Shown in pieces: positions 19,820 through 27,209 of a stretch of DNA of 39,509 nucleotides (the first letter of the stretch is position 1; every line of letters begins with the position of its first letter). Made by a program: the position numbers and the translations under genes. A model generated the notes under the pieces. That model was given only the letters and a program-made list of their open reading frames with translations, had not been told where the DNA came from and searched no databases. The stretch is from an uncultured Bacteroidales bacterium (GTDB lineage Bacteria; Bacteroidota; Bacteroidia; Bacteroidales; Paludibacteraceae), in contig CAMVHW010000002.1 in the NCBI GenBank assembly GCA_947167395.1, forward strand, positions 1 through 39,509, given 5' to 3'.

Positions 19820-20341
19820 TTACAAAATATGTTTTGCGATCCACGCGCAGGCTTCCGCATCGGCGAGGGCATGGTGGTGATTGGTTAAATCGTAGCCGCA
19901 GGCAGCTGAAACGGTATGCAGTTGGTGGTTCTCCAATGAGTTGCCGAAATGACGGCGCGAGGCATAAAGCGTGTCTTTGAATATATACTGCGGGTAAGCC
20001 AACTCGTATGCAGCAAATACAGCACGAAGGCAGCCTTCATCGAAGCGAGCATTATGAGCCACAAACGGCACCTCGCCATCGGACATATAATGGAAATATT
20101 GTTCTACTTTACGCATTGCCTGAGTCCATACTTCGGGAAAAGACGGCGCGTTGTCTGTGTCGCATCGGTTTAAGCCGTGTACTTCTTGGCAGAACGATGC
20201 ATAGTAGTTGGGTACGGGGTGAATGAGCGAGTAGAACGAATCCACTATTTCACCGTTCTGTACGATGACGATACCGACGGAGCAGACGCTGGAACGCTTG
20301 CTGTTGGCCGTCTCAAAATCTATGGCAACGAAGTTGTTCAT
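19820..20341 (-). CDS. DEDDh 3'-5' exonuclease (DnaQ/RNase T superfamily)
   Basis: FVAIDFETAN (ExoI), VAHNARFDEGCL (ExoII), NHHHALADAEACA (ExoIII). Confidence 0.9.
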   Translation of the reverse strand: MNNFVAIDFETANSKRSSVCSVGIVIVQNGEIVDSFYSLIHPVPNYYASFCQEVHGLNRCDTDNAPSFPEVWTQAMRKVEQYFHYMSDGEVPFVAHNARFDEGCLRAVFAAYELAYPQYIFKDTLYASRRHFGNSLENHQLHTVSAACGYDLTNHHHALADAEACAWIAKHIL

Positions 20342-20583
20342 TTTTCGTTTTCCGTATTACCTCCTTCTCCCAATGCACAGGCGAGTGCTGTGAGAGCATA
20401 GATATGCTTGAGGGGAGAGCGTGGAAGCTTTGCTTTGTATTTATTAAATAATTTGTTCAGCTTTTCTTCGGCAGCGAGATAAGATGATACGTTGCCTTGC
20501 GATACCATTAAATCAATCTTCTCGGTGCCGATTCGAAGAGTCACACGTACCATCTGTTTATTAGCTTGTAATAAACCATTCAT
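20338..20583 (-). CDS. Small protein, possibly ZapA-like fold
   Basis: 4-bp overlap (ATGA) with the exonuclease gene; VRVTLRIGTEKIDLMV (strands) then AAEEKLNKLFNKYKAKLP...IYALTALACALGE (helices) resembles ZapA topology; weak. Confidence 0.45.
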   Translation of the reverse strand: MNGLLQANKQMVRVTLRIGTEKIDLMVSQGNVSSYLAAEEKLNKLFNKYKAKLPRSPLKHIYALTALACALGEGGNTENEK

Positions 20584-21054
20584 AATGCATTGATTTTTTG
20601 AATTTATTATCCATCGCGGGAATGATTGTTTTTCAATTATCGCGGCAAAATTACGGTATGGTGCTTTTACAAGATGGGAGTGAAGAAAATTTATTTATAA
20701 ATTTTCAAAAAATTCGGGATTTTCTGACTTATAGGTCAAATTGCAGGCTAAAAAAGTTGATATAGTGTCAATAGGTCATTTTCTACTGCGAATTTTGCGT
20801 CTGAAACGTTTGAATCGCCGCCAACGCCTGTATTTATCGGGCTTCAGAGCATGTCCCAGCCTGCAAAATGACCTATATGCCAAACAAGACAAAGTGAATG
20901 CCGATTGGCAATCGTCGGAATACGAAGAAGCAGTAAAGGGAAACAAAACGCAGCAAAGGGAAGAAACAACAAACGCCTCGCTGACGCGGGGCGCACCTGA
21001 CAAAGAACAAAAGCATACCGACAAGGGATGCCGGTATGTGATTGTTGTTTGCTA

Positions 21055-21684
21055 TCAGGTGAGAGGATAGGGCAGGCACGAGATGTGAAAATTTGTCTCC
21101 AAGCGCTTAGCCAGTCCACGTAACGAAGCACCTTTTCCAGTCAGACAGATACCGGTGCACGCAATAGCGGTACACACACCGCATGGTGCAGACTTGAGAA
21201 GCTGCTGTATAGCGAATTCTATCCTTCTGATACTTTTGTCCAGACAGTGTGCTATCTCGGTGCTGCTGACTGACACTTTTTGGGGCAATGCGGTCACAGA
21301 GTTAGGACCGAGAAGGTCGTATGCAGCCGGTTCTTCGTCAAGGTCTGGCAATGCGGAACCGACAGCGTCCCAAATTCGTTTGGCAACGACTTCATTAATG
21401 CGCAGTCTATGCATATATCTCATATACAAAACGATATCCTGAATGAGAATATCGTATGAGACTGCCATCGTGGAATAGTGAGAGAAAACACGCCTGCCTG
21501 TAATAATGAATACCTCGGTTGTGGTGTCACCTATATCAACAATTACACACCCATTTGCATTCTTGACATCTACTCCGATATGGATGGCAGTCGCCATCTG
21601 TTTGTTTAATGCCCATTTACCATTGCTGAAAATGGTGATTTCAGTGCCAATTTTATTGGCAATTCCTTTTAAGGACGATTTCAT
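21055..21684 (-). CDS. Truncated MreB/actin-like ATPase homologue (209 aa)
   Basis: GCVIVDIGDTTTEVFIITGRRVFSHYS (phosphate-2), GPNSVTALPQKVSVSSTEI, GICLTGKGASLRGLAKRLE (adenosine-like motif); no N-terminal phosphate-1 subdomain. Confidence 0.75.
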   Translation of the reverse strand: MKSSLKGIANKIGTEITIFSNGKWALNKQMATAIHIGVDVKNANGCVIVDIGDTTTEVFIITGRRVFSHYSTMAVSYDILIQDIVLYMRYMHRLRINEVVAKRIWDAVGSALPDLDEEPAAYDLLGPNSVTALPQKVSVSSTEIAHCLDKSIRRIEFAIQQLLKSAPCGVCTAIACTGICLTGKGASLRGLAKRLETNFHISCLPYPLT

Positions 21685-21695
21685 AATATTATTAT

Positions 21696-22160
21696 TTATG
21701 GTTTGTTGATAGCAATAAACAGCGTCTTTACCGTCTTATAAAGGAAACTTACTGCCTCCTTTTCGGCACATGTTAATGGATGATAATATGCATTGGCACC
21801 GTAGCGCGTGAAATCACAAAGTGTTTTGCCTTTAGCAAAAGCAGGGCGCAACACATTGATAATATAATCCGGATCAAACTGCAGGAACTCCACTACAGCC
21901 ATTGGCTGGTTGTCATCATCCCAATCCAGCGAAAGGCGAAACTTGCGTTGCTGCGGACCTATTGAAAATTGCAGGCTGGTCTTATTAGAAGTCGCATATA
22001 AGGTTACGGCGTAACCTGTTTTATTAAGGCGATGCGCAGCCTGTGCAAAAATATACGTCCATCGCAGACTGAACTGCGGTTTCTGAACGTCAATAGGGCG
22101 GTCACGAAAAAGATAAATGATTTGCTGTTCAAGGTGTTTACGTTTGTTACTAAAAATCAT
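21696..22160 (-). CDS. Hypothetical protein, likely co-transcribed with mini-MreB
   Basis: 154-aa ORF, 11 bp upstream of the mini-MreB gene, preceded by a recognisable promoter and palindrome. Confidence 0.6.
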   Translation of the reverse strand: MIFSNKRKHLEQQIIYLFRDRPIDVQKPQFSLRWTYIFAQAAHRLNKTGYAVTLYATSNKTSLQFSIGPQQRKFRLSLDWDDDNQPMAVVEFLQFDPDYIINVLRPAFAKGKTLCDFTRYGANAYYHPLTCAEKEAVSFLYKTVKTLFIAINKP

Positions 22161-22212
22161 ATATTTATAGAATTAAAATTTGCAGCGCAATCCTTTCTTC
22201 TGGAATTACGCT

Positions 22213-22249
22213 GCAAAATTACGGCATAATACTGCCAAATCGTGGCAGT
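22213..22249 (-). promoter_or_regulatory. Promoter with palindromic operator O1 (upstream of the 154-aa ORF and mini-MreB)
   Basis: -7 box GCAAAATTA (top strand) 22213-22221, N9, ACTGCCA-AATCG-TGGCAGT 22231-22249 (perfect 7-bp arms). Confidence 0.75.
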
Positions 22250-22261
22250 CATAATGAGAAA

Positions 22262-22480
22262 TTACGATAATTTTTCACTTTCCATATAGCCGGTATTGAC
22301 ATAATGTTCCGGATTGATGCCATACTTGTTCTCAAACAGTTGTCGGATTTGAGGGAAGTATTTCGACTGAGCCAACGGATTCGTTGAAGACGGAATCACT
22401 AACTCTACGGACATTCCTTCCTCCAAGCGCAAGCCCACCTTGTTGACTCTGCGCTTCACGGTAATTTTCCAAAGTGCCAT
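22262..22480 (-). CDS. DUF6140-like small protein
   Basis: MALWKITVKRRVNKVGLRLEEGMSVELVIPSSTNPL resembles the small Bacteroidales MALxKITVxKR...GxRLEKGMSVEV family. Confidence 0.6.
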   Translation of the reverse strand: MALWKITVKRRVNKVGLRLEEGMSVELVIPSSTNPLAQSKYFPQIRQLFENKYGINPEHYVNTGYMESEKLS

Positions 22481-22538
22481 AATGATTTTTGGTTTTTTAA
22501 GTTTAACATGCGGCGTGACTCTGTTTGTGAATCACGCC

Positions 22539-22575
22539 GCAAAATTATGTGCCCAGACTGCCAAAACGTTTCAGT
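22539..22575 (-). promoter_or_regulatory. Promoter with palindromic operator O2 (upstream of DUF6140-like gene)
   Basis: -7 box GCAAAATTA 22539-22547, N9, ACTGCCAAAACGTTTCAGT 22557-22575. Confidence 0.72.
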
Positions 22576-22606
22576 CAAAGGGGGAAAAATGAAATAACAG
22601 AACTAA

Positions 22607-23635
22607 TTATTTTATTTCTATATAAGAAGTTTTCTTAATCTCATCAGCCACGAAGGATAATTGCTTTTGTAATTCTTTTAATTGGTTTACTATATATGGT
22701 TGTTGGGCTGAGAAAGAAAGATTCTTGCGAATAAACATTGAACGTTTATTATTTTTAAGACGTTTAATATCACATAGTTTAATGTCGTTCCCATCGCTAA
22801 TACTTTTAACATAATCAAAAACCAAATCTTTTGATTTCAGAGCACTTTCTATCTTATTTATAATTCCTTCCCAACCATTTGTAGGCGAGCATTTAGCCTT
22901 ACATTTGGCCTTTATGCAAAGATTACGAAATTTATCTATATATAAATATAGTTGAATCTGTTTTTCATCTGCAGTAATAGGACATAATGGCAAACTAAAA
23001 CCGTCCTTATAAAAATCCGCACCCCAATTTCCCATTTCTAATTGTTTCTCCAATTCCATATAAAAACCTTGCCATGCTTCCTCTTTCCATTCTCCAGCAG
23101 ATTCTGTTAGATATGATTGAGTAATAGTTTCTAACTCATGGATATGATAGAGGTAATCAACAAAGATAGAATTATTAGTCTTACCAATAAATGGAAGTAA
23201 GGTGTCTAAAATCTGCTTACGAAAGATAATATTACAATCAGTACTTAACTTATTAAGATTAGACATACTTTCGTTACCGGACTTGTAATATACACAATGT
23301 GGTGGTTCTGGATACTTTGATTTATTATTTACCAAATCCCGATATCTTTTAATCTGTTTACTATGTTCTTTAGTTTCTGTTTTATCTTCAATAATTAAAG
23401 GATATCTATTATTAATGACAGCAAATACATCAATATGGAACATTTGTTTTTTGCACTTTACAGATGAGATTTCTATGTCTTTCCCTAACAATAAGCAAAC
23501 AAACTTTTGTGCAGCCGCATTCAGTTGCTCGTCAGCATCTTTGTACATGGGATTAGCCCAGTCCAACAACCACAAAAGAAAAGCATCCTGACTCAATTCA
23601 GAAGTTGCGTAATTAAATAGATTAGGTGTTTTCAT
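22607..23635 (-). CDS. PD-(D/E)XK nuclease superfamily protein
   Basis: HIDVFAVINNRYPLIIEDKTETKEHSKQIKRY (D...ExK core). Confidence 0.75.
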   Translation of the reverse strand: MKTPNLFNYATSELSQDAFLLWLLDWANPMYKDADEQLNAAAQKFVCLLLGKDIEISSVKCKKQMFHIDVFAVINNRYPLIIEDKTETKEHSKQIKRYRDLVNNKSKYPEPPHCVYYKSGNESMSNLNKLSTDCNIIFRKQILDTLLPFIGKTNNSIFVDYLYHIHELETITQSYLTESAGEWKEEAWQGFYMELEKQLEMGNWGADFYKDGFSLPLCPITADEKQIQLYLYIDKFRNLCIKAKCKAKCSPTNGWEGIINKIESALKSKDLVFDYVKSISDGNDIKLCDIKRLKNNKRSMFIRKNLSFSAQQPYIVNQLKELQKQLSFVADEIKKTSYIEIK

Positions 23636-23649
23636 ACGATAATGGATTT

Positions 23650-24570
23650 TTATATTGATTCATTATACAATTCGGTTGTTGCTTCGCTGTCTTTTTTCAT
23701 TTTGTCAGCGAGTTTCTTCGGTTCAAGGACTTGCAGGGCTGAACCGTGGGCACGAAGTTCCTGCATAAACTCATAGTTGGGGACTACAAAATACTTGAAG
23801 ACGGAATACTCGTCCGTTCGCTCTGTTTCCTGCTGCGAGTCGTGAAGAGGCAAAGAGCGCAAGTAGTTAGCCTGCCAACTGTTCACACGGATAGTGACAA
23901 AAGTCGGCTTGCGATTGACATCACTCACTCCGACCAATGACGAGAAATACGTTTCGGCATCAAATCCTGCAGGCAGTTTGTAGTGCTTGTCAGTCGGTTC
24001 CAAAGCCACGATACGGTCTAAAGCATAGGTTATCAAGTCGGGCATATCCGACTTGGCGAGCATATACCAACGCTGCCTATAAACCTTGACACAATAGGGC
24101 TGAACATTAAAGGTAGAGGGATGGTCCTTATGGTAGCCGTGATAAGTCATCTTAAGTTCGACATGATTGCGCATAGCCTCAATAACAAGCGTGAGAAAAC
24201 GTTGTCCGGAAGGAATCTTCTCAAACAATATTTGCCGTTTGATGTCGCGGCTTTCGTTGATAAGGTTATTGACAGCGAAAGTGCTGATAAGCCACGTTCT
24301 GATATCACCGCGCTCAAGGTCGTCCGCATCCTCAATGTAGTAACCGAGATTGCGGTCGCACTCAATGCTGATTTGGAACAAGTCCTCAATGGCATGCCTC
24401 CAATTATGGAAAGTGCGCTCCGGAATGACACTTTCGTGCAGATAATTGAGCGTGCCGTTTTGCGCCCACTTACGGTTAATGTCCGTGCGTGAGATGTGTC
24501 CGGCAGAATAAATGGTATCCACTAACCATATATAACAGCGGAACAGTAGAGCCGATGATTGTTTTGCCAT
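23650..24570 (-). CDS. WYL domain-containing transcriptional regulator
   Basis: N-terminal winged-HTH-like region; VELKMTYHGYHKD, PYCVKVYRQRWYMLAKSD, ITYALDRIVALEPT match WYL domain pattern. Confidence 0.88.
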   Translation of the reverse strand: MAKQSSALLFRCYIWLVDTIYSAGHISRTDINRKWAQNGTLNYLHESVIPERTFHNWRHAIEDLFQISIECDRNLGYYIEDADDLERGDIRTWLISTFAVNNLINESRDIKRQILFEKIPSGQRFLTLVIEAMRNHVELKMTYHGYHKDHPSTFNVQPYCVKVYRQRWYMLAKSDMPDLITYALDRIVALEPTDKHYKLPAGFDAETYFSSLVGVSDVNRKPTFVTIRVNSWQANYLRSLPLHDSQQETERTDEYSVFKYFVVPNYEFMQELRAHGSALQVLEPKKLADKMKKDSEATTELYNESI

Positions 24571-24608
24571 AGTTATCTAAAGTCGCAATAAGGTGATTGT
24601 TTGATGTT

Positions 24609-24617
24609 GCAAAGGTA
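24609..24617 (-). promoter_or_regulatory. Proximal -7 promoter box of WYL gene (TACCTTTGC)
   Basis: Top-strand GCAAAGGTA with TTG 20 nt upstream on the minus strand. Confidence 0.55.
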
Positions 24618-24660
24618 TGATTTATTTTTCACATACACAATACTGTCTTGCAACTTTCGG

Positions 24661-24697
24661 GCAAAAGTACGGTCTCTTACTGCCAAATCGTTGCAGC
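24661..24697 (-). promoter_or_regulatory. Promoter with palindromic operator O3 (upstream of WYL gene)
   Basis: -7 box GCAAAAGTA 24661-24669, N9, ACTGCCAAATCGTTGCAGC 24679-24697. Confidence 0.72.
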
Positions 24698-24864
24698 CAT
24701 TTGCGATAATGTTGTCATAAGTTCACTTCGTTTTGCATTTGTCAAATGCTGATTTTTCAAATGATTGCCCGCAAAGGTACGACAGATTGGACTAATATTC
24801 AAATGAATAGTGGTTTTTTGTGGTGAAATTCCGGTGGTTTTTGGGTATTACTTCACATCCACCT

Positions 24865-26124
24865 TTACAAAGACAACAGCCATTTCCATAGCGGGATGAC
24901 ATCGATAGTAAGATTATCCAAAGTGATGGTTTCCTCCTCTTCGTATGTTACCAGAATAGCCTTTTTCAGTGGTTCGTAGGCATTGAGCTTTCGCAGGGCA
25001 TCCGTTTCACGTTTACGGGTATCTGCATCTGAAATCGAGAAAGATACTTGTACGGCTGTCTGCTCCGATGGGATATAGAAATCGACTTCTATGTTCTTGT
25101 TGTAGTAATATAGCCGATCTGCGTATTGCTGATATAGACGGATGGCACAGAGATTCTCCAACAAAGCACTTCTGTTGTCAAGCAGAAAGATGTTCAGCAG
25201 ACCGTTGTCAATGAAATAATGTTTCCTAACGCTCTCACGTTCTGCAAATTTGGAAGCATAGTTACTCAATGAAAAGATAATACACGCATCAGCGGCAAAA
25301 CGAAGATAGTCCATTACCGAACTTGCCGTTGTATTCACACCGGTTGCTTTCACAAGGTTGGCAAGTCGATTGTATGAAGCGGGCTGCATCACGCTTTCTG
25401 CCAAACGTTTCATTACCAACCGCAATGCCAACTCGTTCTTGATGCCGTTGCGCAGAATGATATCGCCGAGAAGGATTTTCTCGTATAGGTCGTTGAGCCA
25501 ATGGCGTTTGTTCTTGTAAAGCAACAGTTCAGGGAAGCCTCCCCACTGCATATATTGGTTTACTTGCTGTTGAACGAGTTGCCGCTGTTTGCCGTATTGC
25601 CACCCTTTTTGCAGTGAAATGCCTTGTGCACCAAGATATTCGATGAATGTGTAGGGGTATATGCGTTCTTCCAAGAACCTGCCACCCAACGTGGTTTGTA
25701 TGTCTCGTGAAAGCATTTTAGCATTGCTGCCTGTCACATACACCAGATATTTCTGATTGGCAAGACGGCGGGCAAAATGCTCCCATCCGTTGATGTTTTG
25801 TATCTCATCGAACAGCAATATGGGTTTGTGGGAATACACTGAACCGTATGCTTGCAGAATGAGGTCGAAATGCTCTGCCGTCATAGCGATTAGCCGCTCG
25901 TCATCAAAGTCAATATAGACAAACTCCTCGATGGAGTGTCCTTCTGAAAGCAGTTGTTTTGCTCTTTTGTAGAGCATATACGACTTTCCTGATTGCCTTA
26001 CGCCTACCAACACATATCTGCCGGTCTGTTCAAACTCAAACGGACGGTCGTATAGTTCAACCGCTTTCAAAGCTTCTTGCCCTTCTTGAATCAGGGTGCG
26101 AAAAGTCTCTAATGTTACAGCCAT
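24865..26124 (-). CDS. AAA ATPase with C-terminal DUF4143
   Basis: Start trimmed to MAVTLETF; GRYVLVGVRQSGKSYMLYKRAKQL Walker A, ILLFDEIQNINGWE Walker B, YVTGSNAKMLS, IEVDFYIPSEQTAVQVS. Confidence 0.9.
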   Translation of the reverse strand: MAVTLETFRTLIQEGQEALKAVELYDRPFEFEQTGRYVLVGVRQSGKSYMLYKRAKQLLSEGHSIEEFVYIDFDDERLIAMTAEHFDLILQAYGSVYSHKPILLFDEIQNINGWEHFARRLANQKYLVYVTGSNAKMLSRDIQTTLGGRFLEERIYPYTFIEYLGAQGISLQKGWQYGKQRQLVQQQVNQYMQWGGFPELLLYKNKRHWLNDLYEKILLGDIILRNGIKNELALRLVMKRLAESVMQPASYNRLANLVKATGVNTTASSVMDYLRFAADACIIFSLSNYASKFAERESVRKHYFIDNGLLNIFLLDNRSALLENLCAIRLYQQYADRLYYYNKNIEVDFYIPSEQTAVQVSFSISDADTRKRETDALRKLNAYEPLKKAILVTYEEEETITLDNLTIDVIPLWKWLLSL

Positions 26125-26232
26125 AATTGCATTATCTTTTATTAAACGCTGCAAAGATACTGCTTTTATTTGGTATCGGCAAATAAAATGAACGATTTTT
26201 GTTTGCTGTAAATAAAAACATTTATGCCTATA

Positions 26233-26266
26233 ACAAAATCGGACTTCAAAGAAAGTCCGATTTTGT
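26233..26266 (-). terminator. Strong inverted-repeat terminator after the repeat-domain protein gene
   Basis: ACAAAATCGGACTT-CAAAGA-AAGTCCGATTTTGT, 14-bp perfect arms. Confidence 0.75.
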
Positions 26267-26322
26267 AGGCGTTATATAATTTGTTTCTTTGTGCAGATTA
26301 TGTTAAACTTACATACGTCTGA

Positions 26323-27192
26323 TTATTTTATTTCCAACCCTTGCAGGGTGTAGCGGGTGCCATTGGGGAGGAGGATATAGAGTTGTCCGTTTTCAAATAC
26401 CTTCGTGGCACTTGGAGCGCGGACATCCCCGTTCTCATCCTCAAGACCAGTCGGGACTTGACTCTCAAAGACAGCGATGAAGGTGGCGTTCTCGGTCACT
26501 ATTACCTGACGCGGGTTGTCGGTGTTGCCGTCTGACCAATGGCTGAACTTGTAGCCGCTTTCGGGTTCGGCGTTAAGTGTTATCTCTGTCCGGTGGAGAC
26601 AGTCGCCTTCCCATTGTTCGCCGCAATCGTTTGCTCGGATAATTACATGATGCTCCGTAGTCGGGAGCAGGTCGAATACGGCGGTCAGTACGGAGTCTTG
26701 GGTGAGTGTCAAGGTGCGCGGGTTATCGGTATTACCATCCGACCATTGGCGGAAGATCCAGCCTGTCTGGGGTTTGGCAGTGAAGGTGAAAGTGGAGCCT
26801 TGCGGGTAGTCGTTTTCGGACACTTGCTTGCAGTTGTCGGAACCGATAACGAGGTGATACGTAGGAACCGGCAGAATCACCGGGTCGGGTTCTTGCGGTG
26901 TAGGAGGTGTCGGTGGCAGTTCGGCGAAGACTGCTGATAGGGCTGTGTCTTGCGTTATGCGGACGGTGTAGGGATTTTCGGTAGAGCCGTTGCTCCAGTG
27001 GTCAAAGCGGAAACCGCTTGACGGCTGCGCCTTGAACGTGATTTCCGTTCCTGCGGGATAGTCGTCCGTCCGTGACTGCGAACATCCTGTCGTATTGACG
27101 GTCACCTTGTAGGTGTCGTCTGCCGACAGTCCTCCAGCACACAGCAGCAATGCAGCCAGCACGCACAGGCGTAAAATAGATTTGTTTTTCAT
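26323..27192 (-). CDS. Secreted protein with three InlB-B-type repeats and conserved C-terminal tail
   Basis: Signal peptide MKNKSILRLCVLAALLLCAGGLSA; three copies of FxHWSNGxTENPxTVxITxDxxLxAVF; tail [26 protein letters not shown]. Confidence 0.8.
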   Translation of the reverse strand: MKNKSILRLCVLAALLLCAGGLSADDTYKVTVNTTGCSQSRTDDYPAGTEITFKAQPSSGFRFDHWSNGSTENPYTVRITQDTALSAVFAELPPTPPTPQEPDPVILPVPTYHLVIGSDNCKQVSENDYPQGSTFTFTAKPQTGWIFRQWSDGNTDNPRTLTLTQDSVLTAVFDLLPTTEHHVIIRANDCGEQWEGDCLHRTEITLNAEPESGYKFSHWSDGNTDNPRQVIVTENATFIAVFESQVPTGLEDENGDVRAPSATKVFENGQLYILLPNGTRYTLQGLEIK

Positions 27193-27209
27193 AACTGTGC
27201 GGGGCGGGT

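Noticed and set aside
26125-26154. N-terminal extension (MQRLIKDNAI) of the DUF4143 ATPase
   Set aside because: First codon is TTG and it overlaps the -7 promoter box; ATG at 26124 is the better start.
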